From a virus: a stretch of DNA of 34,864 bases. Below the pieces are notes generated by a model. That model saw only the letters and a program-made list of their open reading frames with translations. It ran no database searches and had not been told where the DNA came from. Numbering within the stretch: the first letter of the stretch is position 1; each line of letters starts with the position of its first letter. Shown in pieces: positions 27,197 to 34,864 of this stretch. The translations under genes were made by a program, and so were the position numbers. The stretch spans positions 1-34,864 of the IMG/VR virus record IMGVR_UViG_3300025585_000107. One strand, written 5' to 3'.

Positions 27197-28426
27197 ATGG
27201 CCGTTTCATTCAACCTGCCCGACCCATACGAGGCCCAGAAGGCCGACATTGCCCGTCGGCAGAAATACGCCGAGGCGCTCCAGCAGCAGGCGTTCCAGCC
27301 CGTCGAGATCCAGAGCTATCAGGGCATCCAAGCGCCGATCCCCGTCGCTGCCGGTCTCGCGAAGGCGCTGCAGGGGCTCATGGGCGGATACTTCGCCGGG
27401 CAGGCTCGCGACGAAGCCCGCGAACTCCGCGAAGGCGACATCAAGAAGGGCCAGGAGTTCGCCGCCGCCCTGCAGGGCGCGAAGACGCCAGAGGAGCGCG
27501 AGAAGCTGACGCTGGAGGCGCTTGGTGGCACGATGGGCCAGCGCGCGCAGGGGATTGCCGGGCCGATGCTGGGGTTGACCGAAACTCGGGCCGAAGCCGA
27601 AAGGCGTCGCGCGGCTACTGCGGAGCAGAGGGAGGCCGATCGCGCTTTGCGTGAAAGCATCGCGCTCGGTCAGCAGGAGAATGCAAGGCTGCTTGCCGGC
27701 GTAGCCGCCGGTTCGCGTGCGGATGCGCTGGAGGCTCGTCGTGAGGCGGAAGCGGGTCGTCGCGAGGACCGGCAGCGCGAAAGAGAGCGCAGGGAGCGCG
27801 AGAGCGTCGAGCGCCGCGAGCAGCTGACGGCGCCCGAGCAGCGGCAGCTGTTCCAGCAGGAAGACCAGATCAGCGCCGGGCAAAGCACGCTGTCGCTGCT
27901 TGCCGAGGCGCGCAGGTTGAGCGGCCAGTTCCGAGGCGGCGCTGGCGCGGGCATGATGGCTTACGCCGGGTCGCAGGCGCGCTCGGCTGTCGGTATGGCC
28001 CCGAGCGAGGAAAGCAACGCAATCATCAACTACGACAACCTCGTCAAGGAGCAGGCGCTCGCCAACCTGAAGACGACCTTCGGCGGCAACCCGACCGAGG
28101 GCGAGCGCAAGGTTCTGCTCGAGTTGCAGGCCAGCAGCGGCAAGACGCCCGAGCAGCGCGCCGACATCCTCGACCGCGCCGTGAAGTTGGCAGAGGACCG
28201 CATCCGGGGTGCCGAGGCGCGCGCGGAAGCCATCCGCACCCGCAGCTACCGCCAGCCCGGCGGCCAGCCTGCCGCGCCGACGCCTCCCGCAGCCCCCCAG
28301 CGACCCGCGGCCCCGCAGGCTCCTGGGGCCGCGCCGGGGCAGCAGCCGGCGGGCGGTGGCCTGACGCCCGAGGAACAGCGCGAGCTTGAGGCCCTGCGCG
28401 CGCGGTTCCCGAGGGCTCAACGATGA
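27197..28426 (+). CDS. Internal virion/ejection protein 2 (409 aa)
   Basis: GGAGG six bases before ATG 27197. A strongly helical protein: DPYEAQKADIARRQKYAEAL, a Gly/Ala turn region (AGLAKALQGLMGGYFAG), a long charged coiled coil (ALEARREAEAGRREDRQRER, RERRERESVERREQLTAPEQ), then NLKTTFGGNPTEGERKVLLE and DRAVKLAEDRIRGAEARAEA. The end is Pro/Ala/Gln-rich (PAAPTPPAAPQRPAAPQAP). Likely an ejection protein stored in the head or core. No enzymatic motif recognised. Confidence 0.78.
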   Translation: MAVSFNLPDPYEAQKADIARRQKYAEALQQQAFQPVEIQSYQGIQAPIPVAAGLAKALQGLMGGYFAGQARDEARELREGDIKKGQEFAAALQGAKTPEEREKLTLEALGGTMGQRAQGIAGPMLGLTETRAEAERRRAATAEQREADRALRESIALGQQENARLLAGVAAGSRADALEARREAEAGRREDRQRERERRERESVERREQLTAPEQRQLFQQEDQISAGQSTLSLLAEARRLSGQFRGGAGAGMMAYAGSQARSAVGMAPSEESNAIINYDNLVKEQALANLKTTFGGNPTEGERKVLLELQASSGKTPEQRADILDRAVKLAEDRIRGAEARAEAIRTRSYRQPGGQPAAPTPPAAPQRPAAPQAPGAAPGQQPAGGGLTPEEQRELEALRARFPRAQR

Positions 28427-30147
28427 GCGATCGCGAGGAACTGCTGGCCCTTCGCCGCTTGGCCGAGCTTGAGGCTCGCGCTGGCGCACAGCCGGCCTCT
28501 CAGCCCCCCGCCACCCCGCAGGCGGCCCCGCAGGCCCCGCAGGCGCCCGTTCCGCGCACGAACATGGAGCAGCTGGGCCTCGGCACCCGGGCGACCGCTC
28601 AGGGGCTCCTAGGGCTTCCTGGGCTCGTCTACGACGTCGCCGCCATTCCGCAGAACCTCCTGTCGAACGTGCCGGGTCTCGGGTGGATGCGCGCCAAGCC
28701 CGCCGCCCAGCAAGTCTCCGAAGCCGCGACCGCAGTCGGCCTGCCCGAGCCCCGCGACGCGGGCGAGCGCATCATGGGCGCGGCGATCCAAGGCGTGGCG
28801 GGCGTGCCGACCGGGTATGGCCTCGGCGGCGTCGTGCGGCAGCAGGCCGGAGCCGCCGGGCAGCGGCTGGCCGATGTCCTGCAGGCCGCGCCCTTGCAAC
28901 AGGCGGTCATGGGTGCCACGGGTGGCGCGGGATCGCAGGCGGCGCAGGAGGCCGTGGGGCCAGAAGCAAGCCCGGCTGCCAAGGCCGCCGCAGGCGTTGC
29001 TGGCGGCCTTGCCGGTGCGGCTGCGCCGTCTCTCGCCCTTGGTGCCGCTCGGCGCGCCGTGACGCCGCTGCCCGCTCGCCTGACCGAGGAGGAACGCCGT
29101 CTGGTGCAAGTAGCGCAGCGCGAGGGCGTTGATCTTCCGGTTGGCGCACAGACCGGCAGCCCGACCGTCAAGCTGGCCGAAAGCGCGCTGGCTCGGCTGC
29201 CCGGATCGGCCGGCGCGGCGCAGAACCAGCAGCAGCGGATGCGCGAGCAGTTCCAGGGCGCGGTCATGCGGACGACCGGAGAGGCCGCGACAGACGTGCG
29301 GCCCGAGACGCTCGACCGCGCTTTCGGGCGCATCGGGCAGCAGTTCGGCAATCTGATCGCGCAGACGCCGCAGGTCCGGTTGGATCGCGATTTCTTCCGC
29401 GCGGTCGATGACATCGAGCGTCAGTATGTGCGCCGCATGGACGTCAACATCCGCCCGCCGGTCACCTCGTACATCGACGAGTTCAATCTGGTGCGCGGCG
29501 CGCCCAACGCGGCCATTCCTGGCGACGCTTATCAGAACATCTCGTCCAACCTCAAACGCATGGCCCGGTCGAACCAGAACCCCGAGGCCCGACTTGCGCT
29601 GAACCAGCTTGCCAACGCCCTAGACGATGCCGTCGAGCGTCAATTCAGCGGGCCGCTGAGGCAGGAATGGCGCGAGACGCGCCAGCAGTACCGCAATCTG
29701 CTCGCCATCAACGATGCCGCCTCCAAGGGAACGGCGCAGGATCGTGCGACCGGCAATCTGTCTCTGGGCGCCTTCCAGCAGGCGGTGCGCGCGCAGGACA
29801 AGGCTGGATTTGGCAGGGGGCGTGGACAACTCAACGACCTCGCGCGCCTTGGTGGCTTCATCGCGGACAAGATCCCGAGCAGCGGAACGTCGGAGCGCAC
29901 GCAAATGGCGAACGCGCTTTCGCTCGCTCCAGTTGGCGGCGGCGGCATGATCGGCATGGCAACCGGCAACCCCATTCTCGGGATGGCTGCCGGCGCAGCT
30001 GCGCCGTGGGCTGTCCAGCGCGCGCTGCAATCCGCGCCTGGTCGCGCGTACCTTACCAACCAATTGATGGCTGGCCCAACGCCGCTTTCGGGTGACGCGC
30101 GCCGCGCCGCCCTCATCAACGCTCTCCAGCAGGGGATCTCTCCATGA
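28423..30147 (+). CDS. Internal virion/ejection protein 3 (574 aa)
   Basis: ATG 28423 overlaps the previous TGA (ATGA). The N-terminal third is Pro/Ala/Gln-rich (ASQPPATPQAAPQAPQAPVP), followed by Gly/Ala-rich segments that could span or insert into a membrane (AAAGVAGGLAGAAAPSLALG), then a soluble helical part (RDFFRAVDDIERQYVRRMDV, ISSNLKRMARSNQNPEARLA, QQYRNLLAINDAASKGTAQD) and a second hydrophobic Gly/Ala region (GGGMIGMATGNPILGMAAGA). This fits a large ejection protein that may help form a channel. It precedes the fibre genes. The assignment is inferred. Confidence 0.78.
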   Translation: MSDREELLALRRLAELEARAGAQPASQPPATPQAAPQAPQAPVPRTNMEQLGLGTRATAQGLLGLPGLVYDVAAIPQNLLSNVPGLGWMRAKPAAQQVSEAATAVGLPEPRDAGERIMGAAIQGVAGVPTGYGLGGVVRQQAGAAGQRLADVLQAAPLQQAVMGATGGAGSQAAQEAVGPEASPAAKAAAGVAGGLAGAAAPSLALGAARRAVTPLPARLTEEERRLVQVAQREGVDLPVGAQTGSPTVKLAESALARLPGSAGAAQNQQQRMREQFQGAVMRTTGEAATDVRPETLDRAFGRIGQQFGNLIAQTPQVRLDRDFFRAVDDIERQYVRRMDVNIRPPVTSYIDEFNLVRGAPNAAIPGDAYQNISSNLKRMARSNQNPEARLALNQLANALDDAVERQFSGPLRQEWRETRQQYRNLLAINDAASKGTAQDRATGNLSLGAFQQAVRAQDKAGFGRGRGQLNDLARLGGFIADKIPSSGTSERTQMANALSLAPVGGGGMIGMATGNPILGMAAGAAAPWAVQRALQSAPGRAYLTNQLMAGPTPLSGDARRAALINALQQGISP

Positions 30148-31406
30148 GTTTCAACGGCTCCGGCACCTTCCAGATCAACACCGCAGGCCAGCCGGTCGTA
30201 GCGGGAACGGTCATCACCGCGACCGCCTTCAACGCGCTGACCGCCGACCTCGCGACCGGGCTCTCGACCTGCGTCACGAAGGACGGCCAGACGACGGTAA
30301 CGGCTAACCTTCCGATGGGCGGAAACAAGCTGACCGGCCTCGGCGCCGGCACGCTCGGGACCGACAGCGCGCGCTTGTCGCAGGTCCAGGGCGGCATCTC
30401 CAGCCTGCTGGGCGTCTCGGGCATCGACACGATCACCGGCTCGGGCTCGCCACAGGTGACCACCTACGCCACCGGCCAGATGTTCTGGTTCGTCGCCAGC
30501 GGCACCAACACGGGCGCGGCGACGCTCAACATCGACAGCCTTGGTGCCAAGTCGATCACGCGCGGCACGGCGGCGCTGGCGGCGGGCGACATCATCAGCG
30601 GCAGCGTGGCGCTGGTCGTCTACGACGGTACGCAGTTCCAGCTCCTGTCGATCAACAGGTCGATCCAGGTCAACGGCACCATCGCCTCGGCCACCACGAC
30701 CAACATCGGCGCGGCGAACGCCGAGTACCTCGCGGTCAGCGGCACCACCACGATCACCGCCTTCGACACCGTCACCGCTGGCATCTACCGGGTGCTGAAG
30801 TTCGACGGCATCCTGACCCTCACGCACAACGCCACATCGCTGATCCTGCCGGGCTCGGCGTCGATCACGACGGCGGCAAACGATGTCGCGGGCTTCCGGT
30901 CGCTGGGCAGCGGGAATTGGCGCTGCGAGTGGTATCAGCGCGCGAGCGGCGCTGCGGTGGTCAATCCATCGGCCACGACGAGCGTGGCTGGCGTGGTCAC
31001 GCTCGCCACCGAGGCCGAGGCGCTGACCGGCACCGACACCTCGAAGGTCATCACGCCCGAGACCGGCAAGGCGGTGAACACGCGGCTCCAGCAGAACAGC
31101 CAGAGCGCCGACTACACGCTGGTCATCGGTGACGCTGGCAAGCAGATCTTCCACCCCAGCGCCGATACCTCCGCGCGCACGTTCACGATCCCGGCCAACG
31201 GTTCCGTGCCGTTCGCGGTCGGCACCGCCGTGACGTTCATCAACCAGAACGGCGCCGGCACGATCACGATCGCGATCACGACCGACACGATGCGCCTCGC
31301 TGGCGACGGCTCGACGGGCTCGCGCACCCTGGCCGCCAACGGCATCGCGACGGCGGTGAAGGTGACATCGACGGAGTGGTTGATCAGCGGCACGGGGCTG
31401 ACCTGA
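30144..31406 (+). CDS. Tail fibre/receptor-contact protein (420 aa)
   Basis: ATG 30144 overlaps the previous TGA (ATGA). Features of fibre proteins: repeated short strands rich in Gly/Ser/Thr/Ala (SFNGSGTFQINTAGQPVVAG, ANLPMGGNKLTGLGAGTLGT), a part with a fibre-typical opening (MSFNGSG; NALTADLATGLSTCV), strand repeats (AVSGTTTITAFDTVTAGIYR) and a C-terminal ITTDTMRLAGDGSTGSRTLA segment. No Lys/Arg-rich coil. It probably trimerises and joins the next protein to the tail. The receptor is unknown. Confidence 0.82.
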   Translation: MSFNGSGTFQINTAGQPVVAGTVITATAFNALTADLATGLSTCVTKDGQTTVTANLPMGGNKLTGLGAGTLGTDSARLSQVQGGISSLLGVSGIDTITGSGSPQVTTYATGQMFWFVASGTNTGAATLNIDSLGAKSITRGTAALAAGDIISGSVALVVYDGTQFQLLSINRSIQVNGTIASATTTNIGAANAEYLAVSGTTTITAFDTVTAGIYRVLKFDGILTLTHNATSLILPGSASITTAANDVAGFRSLGSGNWRCEWYQRASGAAVVNPSATTSVAGVVTLATEAEALTGTDTSKVITPETGKAVNTRLQQNSQSADYTLVIGDAGKQIFHPSADTSARTFTIPANGSVPFAVGTAVTFINQNGAGTITIAITTDTMRLAGDGSTGSRTLAANGIATAVKVTSTEWLISGTGLT

Positions 31407-32977
31407 TGTCGGCGATCCACCAAGTCCTGCTCGCTGGCGGCGGAGCAACCTATCAGATCGCCAACTCGCTGCGCTTTCGAGCGGCGAACAGCGCCTATCT
31501 CAGCAGGACGTTTGGTTCACCGACTAGCTCGACTGTCTGGACGTTCTCGGCATGGTGCAAGCGAGGCACCCTTGGCTCAACGTCGTATCTCCTCGGGGCG
31601 AGCACGACGACGAACTTCGGTTTCAACTCGTCTAACCAGCTTGTGCTGACCCTCAATGGCACGACGGCCTGCACCTCGACTGCGGTGTTCCGCGATCCTT
31701 CTGCATGGATGCACATCGTCTACCAGCAGAACGGAAGCGCGCAGACGATCTACGTCAACAACGCATCGGTCGCGACGGGCACGACCGCCGCTGCAATCTT
31801 CAACACGGCCATCGCGCATCAGGTCGGCGCGGCCAACACGACCAATTTCTTCGACGGTCACCTTGCCAACGTCTATTGGATCGACGGCCAGGCCCTGACG
31901 CCCTCTTCCTTCGGCCAAACCGACGCCACCACGGGCGTGTGGGTGCCAAAGGCGTACAGCGGAACCTATGGCACCAACGGCTTCTTCCTCCAGTTCAAGG
32001 ATGCCACCAGCACCACCACCATCGGCTACGACACCAGCGGCAACTCCAACAACTTCACGACGAGCGGCATCTCGGTGACGAGCGGCACGACGTTCGACCA
32101 GATGACCGACACGCCGACCAACAACTATTGCGTCCTAAGCCAGATCAACAAGTCGACCGCAGGCGGCACCGTCAAGAATGCTGGCCTCACTTGGAATTCC
32201 GGTGGGGGCGGCGCTACTTTCTATCTGGTGCAAAGCACGTTCGTGCTTTCAGGGAAGTGCTATTGGGAATTCGTCGTCCCAGCTTCCATTACATTCCCTC
32301 GCCCTGGAATCATGCGGGCCGATCAATCTCCTCCATCAAGCGGAGCTTCTTATTGGCCCGGAGGAGGCTCTGGTCCGGCCAACAGCGTCGGATATGTATG
32401 CAATGATGGAGATATCTACGTCGGAGGAGTTGCCGTTGTTACAGGCGCGACTCCGTCCGCTGGCGACATCATCATGTTCGCGTTTGACGCTGCGACCGGC
32501 GAACTTTGGGTCGGTCGTAACGGAACGTGGCTCAACTCCGGTGATCCAGCCGCTGGGACTGGAGAAGTCACGACGGTCTCGCTTTCCTATAGTTGGGTGG
32601 CAACGGTGTGCGATGCTTCTACGCAAGACGCGGATATCAACTTTGGCCAGCGCGTGTTCAGCTACACCCCGCCCAGCGGCTTCACGGCACTCTCGACCGC
32701 CAACATCGCCAGCACCGCGGTCACCACCAGCGGCTCGTTCACCGGCAACGCAGCGGCGGATGGGCCTTTCGTGTGGACGAACGGCAACCCCGCGACGTTG
32801 GTGATCAACGGCAATGCGGTGACGTTCGGCACCCACGCCGACAAGACCGCAGGCGGTTTCAAGCTGCGGACATCCTCGGCCAGCTACAACGCGAGCGGGT
32901 CCAACTCCTGGACGGCGACCGCTGGTAAGCGGTTCGTGCAAGTCAAAAAGCCCAACAACGCGCAGGTGAACCCATGA
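31406..32977 (+). CDS. Tail fibre with LamG-like and SPRY-like domains (523 aa)
   Basis: ATG 31406 overlaps the previous TGA (TGATG). Residues about 1-210 look like a concanavalin/LamG-type sugar-binding sandwich: LRFRAANSAYLSRTFGSPTS, WTFSAWCKRGTLGSTSYLLG, IVYQQNGSAQTIYVNNASVA, HLANVYWIDGQALTPSSFGQ. About 285-405 looks SPRY-like: GKCYWEFVVPAS, VGYVCNDGDIYVGGVAVV, DIIMFAFDAATGELWVGRNG, TWLNSGDPAAGTGEV. Then a repeat-type C terminus. The SPRY part is AT-richer (about 56% G+C over 32221-32460 by my count, near 70% in the following line), a sign of module exchange. Likely binds the host surface. Confidence 0.85.
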   Translation: MSAIHQVLLAGGGATYQIANSLRFRAANSAYLSRTFGSPTSSTVWTFSAWCKRGTLGSTSYLLGASTTTNFGFNSSNQLVLTLNGTTACTSTAVFRDPSAWMHIVYQQNGSAQTIYVNNASVATGTTAAAIFNTAIAHQVGAANTTNFFDGHLANVYWIDGQALTPSSFGQTDATTGVWVPKAYSGTYGTNGFFLQFKDATSTTTIGYDTSGNSNNFTTSGISVTSGTTFDQMTDTPTNNYCVLSQINKSTAGGTVKNAGLTWNSGGGGATFYLVQSTFVLSGKCYWEFVVPASITFPRPGIMRADQSPPSSGASYWPGGGSGPANSVGYVCNDGDIYVGGVAVVTGATPSAGDIIMFAFDAATGELWVGRNGTWLNSGDPAAGTGEVTTVSLSYSWVATVCDASTQDADINFGQRVFSYTPPSGFTALSTANIASTAVTTSGSFTGNAAADGPFVWTNGNPATLVINGNAVTFGTHADKTAGGFKLRTSSASYNASGSNSWTATAGKRFVQVKKPNNAQVNP

Positions 32978-33453
32978 TTGGCTGGGCCTTGTATGCGGCA
33001 TGGTGCGCGTTTTGCTGGCGGCTGCGCGGCGGGATGATCAGCCAGATCACGCTCCAGCGGTTCGGCTATGCGCTCTCGACGGGCGAGACAAGGATGGCTT
33101 GCGCGTTCCTCATGGCGCTGCCGCTTGCCATCTTCAATCCGTGGCTCCTATCGGTCGCTCCTGCGGCCTTCGCCGCCATGGCCCTCGGTTACTTCGACAA
33201 GTCGATGGGGCTCGAGGAACCGGGCCGCGACCATGCTTTCCTCGCTCTCTGGGGCGTCGCGGTGGCTGCCATCATGCTGGTGCCGATCGCGATCCTGCAT
33301 CGCTCTCCGTTGATGCTGGCCTTCTCGGCTCCCGGCCTGCTGGTCGCTGCGGCCTACGACATCAACAAGCGTTTCGGTGGTCGCTGGACCGAGCGCGCCG
33401 AGTGGATGACGGGCGCGATCTTCGGAGGCATCCTGTGGGCAGCGGCGTCGTGA
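32974..33453 (+). CDS. Multi-span membrane protein (159 aa)
   Basis: ATG 32974 overlaps the previous TGA (ATGA). Four to five hydrophobic segments: MIGWALYAAWCAFCWRLRGG, MACAFLMALPLAIFNPWLLS, VAPAAFAAMALGYFDKSMG, WGVAVAAIMLVPIAILHR and LMLAFSAPGLLVAAAYDIN, then GAIFGGILWAAAS. It lies between fibres and the lysis genes, where small membrane proteins (holin-related or superinfection-exclusion) are common. I do not recognise the family. Its role in lysis is possible, but the clearer holin is encoded at 33830-34237. Confidence 0.8.
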   Translation: MIGWALYAAWCAFCWRLRGGMISQITLQRFGYALSTGETRMACAFLMALPLAIFNPWLLSVAPAAFAAMALGYFDKSMGLEEPGRDHAFLALWGVAVAAIMLVPIAILHRSPLMLAFSAPGLLVAAAYDINKRFGGRWTERAEWMTGAIFGGILWAAAS

Positions 33454-33456
33454 ACG

Positions 33457-33819
33457 ATGGATTTGGAGGACGAGAAATGGCGGGTCGGAGCGACATGGCC
33501 CAGCCCCGAGGCACGGCGCGTCTCGCCGCCTGTCGCCTTGCACACGCTACCTGACCCCATCGCGCCGCCGAGGAGGACTGCCGTGCAAGAACAAGCCCTG
33601 TTGGATCACGCGCAGCAGATCGGTGCGCTGAAGTCCGAGGTCGCGCACATGACCGACCGCATCGAAGACATGGACAAGAAGCTCGACCAGATCATCGCGG
33701 CGGCGAATATGGGCAAGGGCGCGTGGCTCGCGGCGGTGAAGGCCGGCGGCATCATCGCAACGCTCGGGGCCGGCGCCGCGTGGCTCTGGGGCCACCTCCA
33801 GACCTTCATGCATCGCTGA
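33457..33819 (+). CDS. Coiled-coil/membrane lysis accessory, holin-like (120 aa or 78 aa)
   Basis: The C-terminal 78 residues are a coiled coil (EQALLDHAQQIGALKSEVAH, DRIEDMDKKLDQIIAA) followed by one hydrophobic span (VKAGGIIATLGAGAAWLWGH), a pattern of small lysis-associated membrane proteins. Two starts are possible: ATG 33457, three bases after the upstream stop with no ribosome site, and GTG 33583 after GAGGAGG. Third codon positions in the 33457-33582 part are GC-rich (about four-fifths by my count), which supports translation of the longer form. Either way it sits directly before the three-span holin and probably acts with it. Confidence 0.7.
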   Translation: MDLEDEKWRVGATWPSPEARRVSPPVALHTLPDPIAPPRRTAVQEQALLDHAQQIGALKSEVAHMTDRIEDMDKKLDQIIAAANMGKGAWLAAVKAGGIIATLGAGAAWLWGHLQTFMHR

Positions 33820-33829
33820 GGAGACCGAC

Positions 33830-34237
33830 ATGGCACCCCTGCTCGCCGCCCTGCTGCCGATCTTCGGGTCGGTGATCGACAAGGTCATCCCCGACAGGGC
33901 CGCCGCCGACAGGGCGAAGCTCGAGGCGCAGGCGCAGCTCGTCGCCGCCGCCACCCAGGGCGCGCTCGCACAACTCGAGGTCAACAAAGTCGAGGCCGCG
34001 CACCAGAGCGTGTTCGTCGCGGGATGGCGACCGGCGATCGGCTGGGTGTGTGCGGCCGCGCTGGCCTACAGCTACATGCTCGTCCCGCTCGTCGGCTTCA
34101 CGCTCGCCCTGCTCGGGCAGCCGGCGCCGCGCTGGCCGGTGCTGGACAACAACCTGTGGGAGCTAATGTTCGGCATGCTCGGCATGGGCGCGCTGCGGTC
34201 GTGGGACAAGGCGCAGGAGCGCAAGGGTGGCGGCTGA
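33830..34237 (+). CDS. Holin, GTA_holin_3TM-like (135 aa)
   Basis: ATG 33830 follows GAGGAG. After an N-terminal hydrophobic start (APLLAALLPIFGSVIDKVIP) there is a charged helix (DRAKLEAQAQLVAAATQGAL), then the recognised core FVAGWRPAIGWVCAAALAYS and YMLVPLVGFTLALLGQP, and a final helix with LMFGMLGMGALRSWDKAQER. The GWRPAIGW.CA.ALAY pattern belongs to the GTA-type holin family known from alphaproteobacterial phages and gene transfer agents. It would open the inner membrane at lysis. It overlaps the endolysin gene by 11 bases. Confidence 0.88.
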   Translation: MAPLLAALLPIFGSVIDKVIPDRAAADRAKLEAQAQLVAAATQGALAQLEVNKVEAAHQSVFVAGWRPAIGWVCAAALAYSYMLVPLVGFTLALLGQPAPRWPVLDNNLWELMFGMLGMGALRSWDKAQERKGGG

Positions 34238-34742
34238 GAACTGGGGCGAGGCTTTCCGCGCGCTGCTGCGCCACGAAGGCGGCTTCGTCAACCATCCCCG
34301 CGACCCCGGCGGCATGACCAACCTGGGTGTGACGCGGCGCGTCTGGGAGGAATGGACCAGCCATCCCGCGAACGAGGCCGACATGCGCGGCCTGACGCCG
34401 GGCATGGTCGAGCCGCTCTACCGCGAGCGCTACTGGCGCAAGGTTCGCGGCGACGAGCTGCTAGGGGGCGTGGACCTCGCGGTCTTCGATTGCGCCGTCA
34501 ACAGCGGGCCGGGGCGCGCGGCGATGTTGCTGCAGCAGGCGATCGGCGTCTGGCCGGATGGCGTGATCGGGCCAAAGACGATGGCGGCGATCAAGGCGGC
34601 GGATGCGAAGGCGACCGTGGATCGGTTCTGCGACCTGCGGCTGGCGTTCCTGCGCGGGCTGCCGACATGGCCGACGTTCGGTAATGGCTGGGAGCGGCGC
34701 GTCGAGGATGTGAGGCGGCAGGCGAAGGGGATGGTGGGCTGA
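34227..34742 (+). CDS. Endolysin, GH108 N-acetylmuramidase (171 aa)
   Basis: GTG 34227 overlaps the holin end. Residues 1-90 form the GH108 catalytic domain: FRALLRHEGGFVNHPRDPGG with the catalytic Glu (E17 in HEGG), MTNLGVTRRVWEEW and PLYRERYWRKVRGDEL. A C-terminal peptidoglycan-binding domain follows (VDLAVFDCAVNSGPGRAAML, LQQAIGVWPDGVIGPKTMAA). No signal peptide is seen, so release depends on the holin. Length fits the family (about 160-190). The end repeats at 1-23 with Gly171 changed to Asp. It converges with the leftward gene ending at 34 (34753 in this copy). Confidence 0.93.
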   Translation: MAAENWGEAFRALLRHEGGFVNHPRDPGGMTNLGVTRRVWEEWTSHPANEADMRGLTPGMVEPLYRERYWRKVRGDELLGGVDLAVFDCAVNSGPGRAAMLLQQAIGVWPDGVIGPKTMAAIKAADAKATVDRFCDLRLAFLRGLPTWPTFGNGWERRVEDVRRQAKGMVG

Positions 34743-34864
34743 CGCGCGGTCGCTACTCGCAAGAGTAGACGCTCTCCGACCGCCGCAGCTGCAGCCATCG
34801 CGGCACGGTCGTGAAGGACTTGTCGCGGAACAGGACGCGGTTGGTCGGCTGGATGGTCAGGCGA
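34720..34864. repeat. Terminal direct repeat, right copy
   Basis: Right copy of the 145-base end repeat. The one mismatch against the left copy falls in the last sense codon of the endolysin: GGC (Gly) here and GAC (Asp) in the left copy. This suggests strain variation in the sampled population or a sequencing error. Confidence 0.95.
34753..34864 (-). CDS. C-terminal part of the 181-aa hypothetical protein (partial, repeated end)
   Basis: This is the repeated copy of the 3' end of the gene complete at 34-579, cut by the window end. It reads identically to the left copy. It is not a second gene. Confidence 0.85.
   Translation of the reverse strand, partial: RLTIQPTNRVLFRDKSFTTVPRWLQLRRSESVYSCE

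Noticed and set aside
33477-33554. 25-codon frame with GGAGG upstream
   Set aside because: It lies within the longer lysis-accessory frame, has poorer third-position GC (about 65% against 79%), and has no hydrophobic or conserved feature.

Overview
This window is essentially one complete tailed-phage genome (about 34.7 kb, roughly two-thirds G+C). The first 145 bases (1-145) recur at the end (34720-34864) with one mismatch, so the contig is a closed circle with a repeated end, or a genome with redundant ends. The virion genes are podovirus-like in order and type: small and large terminase, P22-like portal, scaffold, HK97-type coat, adaptor, tail hub, three ejection-type internal proteins, fibres, then lysis. 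The host is probably an alphaproteobacterium. A GapR/DUF2312-type nucleoid protein, a GTA-type three-helix holin and the strong GC bias point that way, but this is an inference.

Layout. (1) Positions 34-7077 form a leftward early operon. Read in transcription order it holds two small helical proteins, a 21-aa membrane peptide, two small basic proteins, a RecE/lambda-type exonuclease, a RecT annealing protein, two conserved phage proteins, a roughly 320-bp untranslated array of 5-bp NNGCC units, a 53-aa membrane protein, a C5 cytosine methyltransferase with a large modular insert, and three small genes. Most junctions are ATGA, GTGA or TGATG overlaps, so translation is tightly coupled. (2) Positions 7078-7210 are a divergent control region with two dyads of the form TACACC-N3-GGTGTA and a Cro/YdaS-like regulator reading right. 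(3) Positions 7211-10640 form a rightward early operon: regulator, winged-helix protein, RusA resolvase, HTH protein, GapR-like protein, a hairpin-rich segment with a 23-aa membrane peptide, a DUF1376 replication protein and a probable helicase-loader partner. (4) Positions 10815-34742 form the rightward late operon: packaging, head, tail, fibres, holin and GH108 endolysin. It converges on the end of the leftward operon across the circle junction.

How it works together (inference). The exonuclease and RecT would provide single-strand annealing recombination, RusA would resolve branched DNA, and DUF1376 with its partner would start replication, possibly from palindromes lying inside the DUF1376 gene, as lambda ori lies inside gene O. 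The late operon also carries enzymes not needed for building a virion: a glycosyltransferase, an FkbM methyltransferase, a DUF115/MptE-like protein and a GNAT acetyltransferase. These may modify the virion or the cell surface. No integrase, tRNA or CRISPR array was seen, so lysogeny is not supported despite the Cro-like regulator.

The observations most worth checking are the NNGCC array beside recT, the palindrome plus purine-tract candidate origin inside the DUF1376 gene, the RNA-structure-rich segment at 8951-9298, the set of very small membrane peptides, and the operator-like dyads, one of which lies inside the exonuclease gene.
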